Positions 27,546 to 34,239 of a DNA stretch of 58,756 nucleotides are shown one piece after another. A program made the position numbers and the translations under genes. Source of the DNA: Paenibacillus pabuli NBRC 13638 (GTDB lineage Bacteria; Bacillota; Bacilli; Paenibacillales; Paenibacillaceae). Within the stretch, counting starts at the first letter, position 1. Each line of letters begins with the position of its first letter. The stretch is from positions 1 through 58,756 of the forward strand of contig NZ_BCNM01000034.1 in the NCBI RefSeq assembly GCF_001514495.1, read 5' to 3'. The notes under the pieces were generated by a model. It had not been told where the DNA came from, ran no database searches, and saw nothing but the letters and a program-made list of their open reading frames with translations.

Positions 27546-28811
27546 ATGAAGGAACTTTTCCGTAATCCTACCTTTCTAAAACTCTTTCTGGCGACCTTTA
27601 CTTCACAGTTGGGAAATGTCGTTGGAAATATGGCCTTCGCTTATTATATGGTGGATCGCTTCAGTAATCAGCCATCGTTAGCCAGTATGGCAGAGCTTAT
27701 GTATTCACTTCCAACCTTGGCCGTGTTCTGGGTAGTTGGTGTCATTGCAGACCGTTTTGATCGCAAACATATTGCCACATACAGTGACTGGATTAGGGCG
27801 CTCTTAACCTTGTTGCTGCTGCTTTTTGTTCACTATGACGTGCTGTTCATGTGTTTTTTGATCCTGTTTCTCCGCAGTTCAGTCTCCAAGTTTTTCGGAC
27901 CGGCCGAAATGGGGCTTCTCCAAGGCAGTATTGGTCAAGATCAGTACGTTCACGCTTCCGGGTTAATTCAGGTTATTTCAGGAGTATTCATGCTCTTTGG
28001 ACTGAGTCTGGGAGCAACAGCTTACCATTTTATTGGTATTGAGGGAGCCATTATTGTGGATTTTTTCAGTTTCCTCTTGTCTGGTTCACTCCTCGCCTGG
28101 GCCAATTTCCCAGAACATGCACGTATGCCAAACGGAAAGAACCGTGTACGAGATCTTCGCTTCTCTCATGTTATTAAAGACTTCTGGCAGGGGCTTCGAT
28201 ATATTATACATAACCGGCTTCTGCTTATTTTGATTAGCGGATTTATGTTTTTTGGTATTGTTAACGGTGTATTTTCTGTCCTCCCTATTTTTTCAATGAA
28301 GTACAAACTCAGTCCAGATCAGTATGTTGTCCATTCATCACTAGTCACCGTCTTTATGGGAGTTGGCTTTTTGATTGGCAGCATTTTGGGCCCCATTCTG
28401 ATCCGACGTTACACAAGAACGCCGATCCTTATCACTTGTCTATTTTTGGCAAGCCTGCTCTTGGCGGGATTGGGTCTCGCAACTCGCGTAGAGCTCTATT
28501 TCGTTATTATTCTGTTCGCGGGAATCGCGATTGCTCCCATCAACATAGCACTGGGAAGCTGGCTTCCGGAGCTTGTTCCGCCTCAGACAATGGGACGGGT
28601 GAATTCACTCATTGAACCCGTTATGATGCTCGGCCATTCATTAGCACTAGGGACAATTAGTTTGGCTTTCCCTGTATGGATCAACGTGACATGGCTTCAT
28701 CTTACACTGGCTATTTGTACTGTTGCCGTAAGTTTCTTCTACTTAAAGTCTCTACCGGCTCTGGTTCGCCAAAAAATGGCTCCTGTAGCAGCAGAGCAAG
28801 CCGCCCCTTAA
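27546..28811 (+). CDS. MFS drug/macrolide-type efflux permease
   Basis: A 421-residue membrane protein with about 12 hydrophobic segments and the MFS loop motif GVIADRFDRKHIA near residues 61-73. It resembles the macrolide-efflux (Mef-like) branch of proton-driven exporters. The start follows the tetR stop directly, with GGAGG in the end of tetR as ribosome binding site. Its position beside the biosynthetic operon and under a local TetR suggests export of, or self-resistance to, the glycosylated lipopeptide. This is inference from context; the family transports many compounds. The C-terminus is short and cytoplasmic. Confidence 0.9.
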   Translation: MKELFRNPTFLKLFLATFTSQLGNVVGNMAFAYYMVDRFSNQPSLASMAELMYSLPTLAVFWVVGVIADRFDRKHIATYSDWIRALLTLLLLLFVHYDVLFMCFLILFLRSSVSKFFGPAEMGLLQGSIGQDQYVHASGLIQVISGVFMLFGLSLGATAYHFIGIEGAIIVDFFSFLLSGSLLAWANFPEHARMPNGKNRVRDLRFSHVIKDFWQGLRYIIHNRLLLILISGFMFFGIVNGVFSVLPIFSMKYKLSPDQYVVHSSLVTVFMGVGFLIGSILGPILIRRYTRTPILITCLFLASLLLAGLGLATRVELYFVIILFAGIAIAPINIALGSWLPELVPPQTMGRVNSLIEPVMMLGHSLALGTISLAFPVWINVTWLHLTLAICTVAVSFFYLKSLPALVRQKMAPVAAEQAAP

Positions 28812-28834
28812 ACTTTTATTCAAAACAAAATACC

Positions 28835-28890
28835 CCCCTTGGGATTCATCGGAGACATGGCAGGTTTATCTCCATGTTGTTTCCAAGGGG
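28835..28890. terminator. Hairpin behind the exporter gene, possible terminator
   Basis: CCCCTTGG (28835-28842) pairs with CCAAGGGG (28883-28890), with an inner CATGG/CCATG stem. T-rich sequence follows on the minus strand only, so it may belong to the decayed flavoprotein gene rather than to the exporter. Confidence 0.35.
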
Positions 28891-28912
28891 AGCACTACAT
28901 CAATCTACATTT

Positions 28913-29318
28913 CTACATTTCTTTATTTACATTCTCTCCATCATTCATCTCATCCACAGCATTCTTACCAGCGATTCGTCCAAAAGTAAAGATATCCGTG
29001 AAGGCATTACCGCCTAAACGATTGCCTGCATGTATCCCTCCTGCCACTTCTCCAGCGGCATACAGGTGTGCTATGGGCTGACCGTTTTCATCCAAAACTT
29101 TTCGTGTCGGCCTTGATACCGCCCATCGTATGGTGAACTGCAGGTTTTCTAGGTGTAGCGTAGAATGGAGCCTTCTCGACTTTTAAGCTAACCGTATCCT
29201 TATGGAACTCCGGATCAAAACCCGCATCCACATAGGAGTTCTACTTATCAATCGTCGTTCTGAGAACCTGAGGGTCCATATTGATTTGCACTGCCAGCTC
29301 TTCGAGGCTCAGTGTTAT
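28913..29318 (-). pseudogene. 3' remnant of a flavocytochrome c / fumarate reductase-type flavoprotein gene
   Basis: The last 60 codons encode the FAD-binding C-terminus of flavocytochrome c / fumarate reductase flavoproteins (LYAAGEVAGGIHAGNRLGG...). Upstream, in another frame, the reading continues as SLEELAVQINMDPQVL, then a TAG, then NSYVDAGFDPEFHKD to a conserved HHTMGGI. The frame is lost at an AAAA run near 29100, where one surplus A would explain it. Everything 5' of about 29318 is gone, replaced by the IS200-like element. It has three independent lesions (nonsense, frameshift, truncation), so it is dead. Original substrate unknown. Confidence 0.8.
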
Positions 29319-29349
29319 TTGTCACTTTCACTTACCAGTTAAACTGGTT

Positions 29350-29818
29350 TTACTTCTTTTTGCTCCTATTATTGCTGAATGGATCTTCGTATTCTTTTGC
29401 ACTCAGCTTATCTACCGCTTGATCATGCGCTTCTTGCTCACGAATATACTTTCTCACCGTTGCTTCATTTAGACCTACTGTACTCACGTAGTACCCTTCT
29501 GCCGAAAATTTTCGATTTCCGTATTTATACTTGAGCTGGGCATGTTTTTCGAATATCATGAGCGACCTTTTTCCCTTTAGATATCCCATGAACGTCGAGA
29601 CTGCCATTTTCAGTGGAATTGCTACCAGCATATGGACATGATCGGGCGTGACCTTTTATAATCTCTACTCCCTTGTACTTACACAAACGTTTGAATATTT
29701 CGATTAAATCTCTTCTTACTTGATTATAGATTTCTTTCCGTCTATATTTCGGGGTGAACACAATATGGTATTTACACATCCACTTTGTGTGAGCTAGGCT
29801 GTAGCTCTTGGTTGCCAT
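29350..29818 (-). pseudogene. tnpA: IS200-family transposase TnpA, frameshifted
   Basis: The frame starting at 29818 reads as a TnpA N-terminus (WMCKYHIVFTPKYRRKEIY) up to KGHA. A second frame then supplies the C-terminal half from HMLVAIPLKMAVS, with the catalytic-tyrosine region AEGYYVSTVGLNE. At the join near 29645 the expected GHA-M-PDHVHM is short: about five bases are missing, putting the HUH histidines out of frame. The enzyme should be inactive unless the frame is corrected. The start has the AAAGGAATG ribosome binding site typical of the family. Confidence 0.82.
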
Positions 29819-29820
29819 TG

Positions 29821-29874
29821 ATGACCATTCCTTTCTTTTGAGCCTGAACATCTCAATTTTATTAGAATGGTCAT
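29821..29874 (-). promoter_or_regulatory. Leader hairpin covering the tnpA ribosome binding site
   Basis: ATGACCATTC (29821-29830) and GAATGGTCAT (29865-29874) are perfect complements. The inner arm contains the AAAGGAATGG ribosome binding site of tnpA. IS200 elements are known to lock translation this way. The structure is intact although the gene is broken. Confidence 0.6.
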
Positions 29875-29956
29875 GGTGGTCAAACCCGGGGTCTCTCCAC
29901 CCGCATAGCGGGTGTTTTTTTTGTTTCGCGCGTTTCACACACTCAACTGGCTAAAG

Positions 29957-30009
29957 CCATAACGAAAAGAACGCCGTCACATAATGTGACGGCGTTCTTT
30001 TCGTTATGG
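29957..30009 (-). terminator. Very long perfect hairpin following the tRNA-Ala gene
   Basis: Arms 29957-29980 and 29986-30009 are perfect 24-base complements around the loop ATAAT. The outer three bases are also the last bases of the tRNA gene. On the tRNA strand the descending arm contains TTCTTTTCGTT, so it can act as the tRNA terminator. Confidence 0.65.
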
Positions 30010-30079
30010 AGCCTAGGGGGATCGAACCCCTGACCTCATCGCTGCCAGCGATGCGCTCTCCCAGCTGAGCTAAGGCCCC
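30007..30079 (-). tRNA. tRNA-Ala, anticodon GGC
   Basis: A complete 73-base cloverleaf can be drawn: acceptor GGGGCCT/AGGCTCC with one G-U pair, D-arm TAGCTCAGCTGGGAGAGC, anticodon stem CATCG/CGATG with loop CTGGCAG, and T-arm with GGTTCGATCC. The loop gives anticodon GGC. CCA is not encoded. It marks the border between accessory DNA on one side and the conserved block on the other. Confidence 0.92.
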
Positions 30080-30251
30080 TTACTAAGTTGTCCTACTTTG
30101 CAACATTCCGTAGGCGACTCCTATATCATATAAAATACAGCTTTCGCTGTCAACCACTTTTTCATGAAATGAAAGTGATTGGAGAAGAACAACCTTTAAC
30201 CTGGAACAGATGACCGTAACCCAGACTGCTCTTCTCCCCTTATGCACTCCA

Positions 30252-30719
30252 TTAATCCTCGATGTCTTCTTTGGACAAAAGGGATTTTAATTCTTTCATA
30301 AACATATTAATGTCTTTGAATTGACGATACACCGAAGCAAAACGTACATAAGCTACTTCGTCCACCGGAAACAGCTGTTCCATCAGCAGTTCGCCAATTT
30401 GGCGGCTCTCGACTTCAGCATCGGCTGTATTCCGCAAAGCCTTTTCCGTTTCGGATACCATCATCTCCAGTGTCTCTACCGAGACGGGACGTTTCTCACA
30501 AGCCCGGATCAGTCCACGGAGAATCTTGTCCCGGCTGAATTCCTCCCGACTGCCATCTTTCTTGATCACGATCAGCGGCGTTTCTTCCACCATTTCAAAA
30601 GTTGTAAATCGTCGGCTGCATTGTTCACACTCCCGACGACGACGAATCGATTTCGATTCATTGGCTGGCCTTGAATCAAGCACTTTTGTGCCCAGATACG
30701 CGCAATAAGGACATTTCAA
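30252..30719 (-). CDS. nrdR: Transcriptional repressor NrdR of ribonucleotide reductase genes
   Basis: A 155-residue protein with an N-terminal zinc ribbon (Cys3, Cys6, Cys31, Cys34), an SIRRRRECEQC stretch and an ATP-cone domain (about 50-140) that senses ATP/dATP. It represses nrd operons when dATP is high. The start is TTG at 30719 behind GGGAAGTGA; KCPYC next to the start matches the family. In B. subtilis nrdR sits in the same region downstream of polA-mutM-ytaF-coaE, which supports the assignment. No nrd genes lie in the window. Confidence 0.95.
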   Translation of the reverse strand: MKCPYCAYLGTKVLDSRPANESKSIRRRRECEQCSRRFTTFEMVEETPLIVIKKDGSREEFSRDKILRGLIRACEKRPVSVETLEMMVSETEKALRNTADAEVESRQIGELLMEQLFPVDEVAYVRFASVYRQFKDINMFMKELKSLLSKEDIED

Positions 30720-30796
30720 TTCAGATCACTTCCCATGTTTTACTTTTACCACAAATTCCCTGTACCTATTTAGTTATGAAAATCGCATTGCCGACA

Positions 30797-30803
30797 CATA
30801 ATA
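30797..30803 (+). promoter_or_regulatory. Possible SigG-type -10 of the spore protein gene
   Basis: CATAATA matches the CATnnTA -10 of forespore SigG promoters, 31 bases before the ATG. The matching -35 is weak (GTTAT or TGAAA at imperfect spacing). Confidence 0.35.
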
Positions 30804-30833
30804 CTTTTACCAACCGCGAGGAGGTGAACAGCA

Positions 30834-31055
30834 ATGGCCCAAAGCAATGGTAACTCCAACAACCTGGTGGTAACTAAAGCCTCCGCAGCTCTCGAGCAAA
30901 TGAAATATGAAGTTGCTCAAGAACTCGGAATCAGCATTCCACAAGACGGATACCAAGGTAACATGACTTCTTACGAGAACGGTTCGATCGGTGGATACAT
31001 CACGAAGCGTCTGGTAACAATTGCAGAACAGCAATTGGCAGGTCAATACCAATAA
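30834..31055 (+). CDS. Alpha/beta-type small acid-soluble spore protein
   Basis: A 73-residue protein with the two family signatures: the KYEVAQELGI segment, containing the germination-protease recognition region, and the MTSYENGSIGGYITKRLV segment that contacts DNA. These proteins coat spore DNA and protect it, and are degraded at germination. The ribosome binding site GAGGAGGTGA is strong, as usual for these abundant proteins, and a GC-rich terminator follows. The gene is monocistronic and divergent from nrdR. Confidence 0.95.
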   Translation: MAQSNGNSNNLVVTKASAALEQMKYEVAQELGISIPQDGYQGNMTSYENGSIGGYITKRLVTIAEQQLAGQYQ

Positions 31056-31080
31056 TATCTTCTTCATTGTAATACGGTAA

Positions 31081-31126
31081 CACAGAGGAGCATGGGGCGG
31101 CCGGTGAATAACCGGCCTGCTCTGTG
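31081..31126 (+). terminator. Terminator of the spore protein gene
   Basis: Inner stem GGCCGGT/ACCGGCC (31099-31105, 31111-31117) with loop GAATA, and outer stem CACAGAG/CTCTGTG (31081-31087, 31120-31126). Only a loose T-rich stretch follows. Confidence 0.65.
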
Positions 31127-31199
31127 CTTCTACTTATTTTAGACAACGATAAGTACATTTAAAAATCCATCCAAACCTATATCAACTGAAATGTCTACC

Positions 31200-31763
31200 T
31201 TAGAACGTATTATAGATCTTTACATATTGATTATAATAATAAATGACTCGTTGTACATAGTGCCGGGTCTCACCAAACGGAATATCCTTGACCGTCTCGA
31301 ATGAGCCGTCCCAAACACCATCCCTTAGCCATGAATTTACTTTGCCTGGACCTGCATTGTATGCGGCAATCATTGCCGCTTCATTTCCATTGAATTGGTC
31401 TGACAGATTGCGTAGATACCACGTACCTAACTGAATATTTCTTTCAGGTTCATGCTTCAATTCTTCCAGCGATGTGCCCGGAATTTTGCCTTGTTCCATA
31501 ATCCAGTTCGCGGTGTCCGGCATGAGCTGCATCAGCCCAATGGCACCTCTCTTTGATTCCTTGCTCGTCTTAAAATTGGTCTCCACCTTGATGATGGAAG
31601 CGATGAGAAACGGATCGACCTCATAACTCTGTGACTGGGCACGAATCTCTTCCTTGTAATGAATGGGATAGAACCAGGCCATCCAATTCGTATTCAGGAA
31701 CAGGACCAAAACAAAAGACACAAACATCAACAATAAAACCCGTTTCTTACGCAGCAATCTCAT
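31200..31763 (-). CDS. Membrane-anchored lytic transglycosylase (SLT domain)
   Basis: A 187-residue protein with one N-terminal membrane segment (about 8-25) after a basic start, then a goose-type lysozyme/SLT domain. The catalytic Glu is near residue 61 in KVETNF, followed by GLMQLMP, AAYNAGPGKV and a final YVQRVIYYYNQY. It would cleave the glycan strands of peptidoglycan on the outer face of the membrane. Its ATG overlaps the coaE stop by four bases, so the two are translationally coupled. Confidence 0.92.
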   Translation of the reverse strand: MRLLRKKRVLLLMFVSFVLVLFLNTNWMAWFYPIHYKEEIRAQSQSYEVDPFLIASIIKVETNFKTSKESKRGAIGLMQLMPDTANWIMEQGKIPGTSLEELKHEPERNIQLGTWYLRNLSDQFNGNEAAMIAAYNAGPGKVNSWLRDGVWDGSFETVKDIPFGETRHYVQRVIYYYNQYVKIYNTF

Positions 31764-32356
31764 AATAAGCCCTTACCATGCAAAAATGAAATGATTTGTT
31801 TCTCCGTCTCTGACCATAAGCCGCTGTTATCGATGACAATGTCTGCACGCTGCTTCTTGTCTTCAATGTCCATCTGCACGTCCATCCGGGCCTCAGCCTG
31901 TTCCGCCGTCATTCCATCCCGGCTCATTAGCCGTTCCCGTTGTACAGATCTCGGGACGTACACAACCATCACTTCTTCGAAGCCATCCTCCAGCCCAGAC
32001 TCGTACAATAAAGGGATATCCGATACAACAAGCTTGTCCGGATGCTCCAGCTCATATGCAGCAGCACGCTCACGCATCTCCTTACGGATCGCAGGATGCG
32101 TAATAGCCTCCAATGCTTTCCGTTCTTCCGGACTCTGAAAAACAATACTGCCCAGCTTCTTCCGATCCAATGTTCCGTCCTCATTTAGAATGGCTTGTCC
32201 GAACCGCTGAACAGCCGCAGTCAAAACGGGATGCCCGGGCAGCATCACTTCCCGGGCAATAACATCTGCATCAATGAGCAACGCTCCCTTACTGGCGAGA
32301 AAGGCGGACACACTGCTTTTGCCTGTCGCGATCCCGCCGGTTAAGCCAATATTCAT
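31760..32356 (-). CDS. coaE: Dephospho-CoA kinase
   Basis: A 198-residue P-loop kinase with GGIATGKS at residues 7-14, DADVIAR near 30 and the lid and substrate segments of CoaE. It catalyses the last step of CoA synthesis, ATP-dependent phosphorylation of the ribose of dephospho-CoA. The start has GAGGTGA at good spacing. It lies between ytaF and the lytic transglycosylase gene in a polA-mutM-ytaF-coaE order shared with B. subtilis. Confidence 0.96.
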   Translation of the reverse strand: MNIGLTGGIATGKSSVSAFLASKGALLIDADVIAREVMLPGHPVLTAAVQRFGQAILNEDGTLDRKKLGSIVFQSPEERKALEAITHPAIRKEMRERAAAYELEHPDKLVVSDIPLLYESGLEDGFEEVMVVYVPRSVQRERLMSRDGMTAEQAEARMDVQMDIEDKKQRADIVIDNSGLWSETEKQIISFLHGKGLL

Positions 32357-32365
32357 GATTTCACC

Positions 32366-33139
32366 TCACAACAACTTCATTATTCCCATAATCATTAATA
32401 AAAGTGCTGGCAGTACAGATAATCTTCGCATCCAACGCAGAGCAGCGAATCGCAAGCCAACCTTCATACCCAGTAACAGAAATGCCCCGCTAAACAATGC
32501 AATAATTAATGCCGTCCACAACGTGGGAAATCCAAGTAATGCCGCTCCCAGTCCTGCACCAAAAGCATCCAGAGACAGAGCTATACCAAGCCACATCGCT
32601 TCCTGTACGGAAATACTCCCCGAGTTATCCATATCCGCCTTCGAGGGGCTGCGCAGGATCTGAATCACAACACCCAATTTTCTCAGCTCGATTGTAAAGA
32701 CCATTCGTTCCAGAGATCCACCGGAGGCAGATTGCTCCAGATCAAGCGCAAGCACCTGATTTCTACCGTTTAACAGAGCCTCCGGTGCTGCTATACTTCC
32801 ACCTCGGATCATTCCTGCTTCTGCTCCCTCATCCAATCCATTGTCTGTCTCCAGTTGTTCCTTGCCCTGTTTTCGAAGAAGTTGCAGCAACGACCATGCG
32901 CCAATACCGATCAGAATGACTGCCCCAACCATCGAAGCCACATCCGGAGATACCACATGAGACAGAAGCACCCCCACTTGCATGGATAACGCAATAACCA
33001 GACCCGAACAGATAGAAATGACGGCAATGGATAACACCGGAATTTTGGTTCTCCGCAGCCCATATGTAATCCCGACTCCAAAACCATCTAAACTAAGCGC
33101 CAAAGCCAGCGCCAGCAATGAAATAAAATGATGCAGCAC
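32366..33139 (-). CDS. ytaF: Sporulation membrane protein YtaF (MntP-like fold)
   Basis: A 257-residue integral membrane protein built from two similar halves, each with an LSLDGFGVG/LSLDAFGAG motif in a membrane helix, as in MntP-type manganese exporters, joined by a charged loop (about 85-165). I chose the GTG at 33139 because GGGGAGG sits seven bases before it. In B. subtilis ytaF lies between mutM and coaE exactly as here. Its molecular function is not settled; cation transport is a guess from the fold. Confidence 0.88.
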   Translation of the reverse strand: MLHHFISLLALALALSLDGFGVGITYGLRRTKIPVLSIAVISICSGLVIALSMQVGVLLSHVVSPDVASMVGAVILIGIGAWSLLQLLRKQGKEQLETDNGLDEGAEAGMIRGGSIAAPEALLNGRNQVLALDLEQSASGGSLERMVFTIELRKLGVVIQILRSPSKADMDNSGSISVQEAMWLGIALSLDAFGAGLGAALLGFPTLWTALIIALFSGAFLLLGMKVGLRFAALRWMRRLSVLPALLLMIMGIMKLL

Positions 33140-33292
33140 CCCGGATTCCTCCCCTGTGCGAACTCGTTCCAACCGACAGTTGCCAGTATGGGTATACGCC
33201 CGCTTATTTCTGCCATATCAGTATATGGAGGGAGGAATCCAAGGGTGCTACAATTTGACGATTAAAATCATGCTACCGTGCCTGGTACCGAT

Positions 33293-34123
33293 TCATCGCA
33301 GCGGTTGACACTTTGGACAATAATGTGTGCCCCTGCCGCCTACTACGCTCTTCTCGATTAATGTACCACACGTTGCACAGGGTTCGGACTTGCGTCCATA
33401 TATTTTCAACTGATGCTGAAACATCCCCATCTCGCCTTGTCCATTCACATATGATTTGATGGAAGATCCACCTGCATCCACCGCATCCTGAAGTGTAGCC
33501 ACAATCGCTTCATGCAATACGGTTAACTGGGCTTCTGATAACGTCTTGGCAATGGTCTCCGGATGAATGCCTGCGCGGAATAAAGCCTCGTCCACATAAA
33601 TATTCCCGATCCCGACCACATATGCCTGATTTAACAGCACAGCCTTGATTTTGGTTGTCCGCTTGCCAACAGCTTCCCGGAATGCATCTACTGTAAAGGC
33701 AGGATCCAGCGGTTCCAACCCCAGCTTTAACAAAGGTTTGGACACCAGTTCCTCGCCTGCGCTGAATAGATGCATTGTACCAAACTGGCGAACATCCTTA
33801 TAACGTAATTCTGTACCATCAGTAAAGTGAAAGATAACATGGGTATGCTTCTCCACTTCCTCATGCTGCTGGTACACCCCGTACCTACCTTCCATCCGCA
33901 GATGGGAGACAAGCACCAGCCCGTCCAGCAAAATACGCAAAAACTTGCCTCTGCGCTCCACACCCATAACGGTATGTCCCGCAAGTTCCAGTGCAAATGC
34001 ATCTATGTCGTCCGGCCGCTGAATAATCCGCGGCAAGCTAACGGTAACTGAGTCAATGGTCTTGCCCACAATAAGTTGATTCAATGTTCTTCTGACTGTT
34101 TCGACTTCCGGTAATTCCGGCAT
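33293..34123 (-). CDS. mutM: Formamidopyrimidine-DNA glycosylase
   Basis: A 276-residue DNA repair enzyme. The N-terminus MPELPEVE provides the Pro2 nucleophile and Glu3. RRGKFL holds the DNA-contacting Lys, NQAYVVGIGNIYVDEALF is the helix-two-turn-helix, and a C-terminal zinc finger has the pattern CATC...YCPKC. It excises 8-oxoguanine and related lesions. The start has a GGGAGGTGAG ribosome binding site. It follows polA with 116 bases between them. Confidence 0.97.
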   Translation of the reverse strand: MPELPEVETVRRTLNQLIVGKTIDSVTVSLPRIIQRPDDIDAFALELAGHTVMGVERRGKFLRILLDGLVLVSHLRMEGRYGVYQQHEEVEKHTHVIFHFTDGTELRYKDVRQFGTMHLFSAGEELVSKPLLKLGLEPLDPAFTVDAFREAVGKRTTKIKAVLLNQAYVVGIGNIYVDEALFRAGIHPETIAKTLSEAQLTVLHEAIVATLQDAVDAGGSSIKSYVNGQGEMGMFQHQLKIYGRKSEPCATCGTLIEKSVVGGRGTHYCPKCQPLR

Positions 34124-34239
34124 GATGTTCTCACCTCCCTTATATTATAACGGAAGATGGCGCCCAGCGGGACCCCTTCTTGTGTCGAAAGCAATTGAAG
34201 GGCATATTGTAAAATAACGGGAAACCCGCTCAGAGCCTG

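Larger units (their letters stand above)
29310..29935 (-). mobile_element. IS200/IS605-type insertion sequence, decayed
   Basis: One minus-strand tnpA reading frame is flanked by subterminal hairpins, as usual for single-strand transposing IS200 elements. On the upstream side CACCCGC/GCGGGTG (29898-29904, 29908-29914) is followed by eight T. On the downstream side ACCAGT/ACTGGT (29334-29339, 29343-29348) directly follows the stop. No inverted terminal repeats or target duplication are expected or seen. Exact ends are my estimate. It abuts the truncated flavoprotein gene. Confidence 0.7.
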
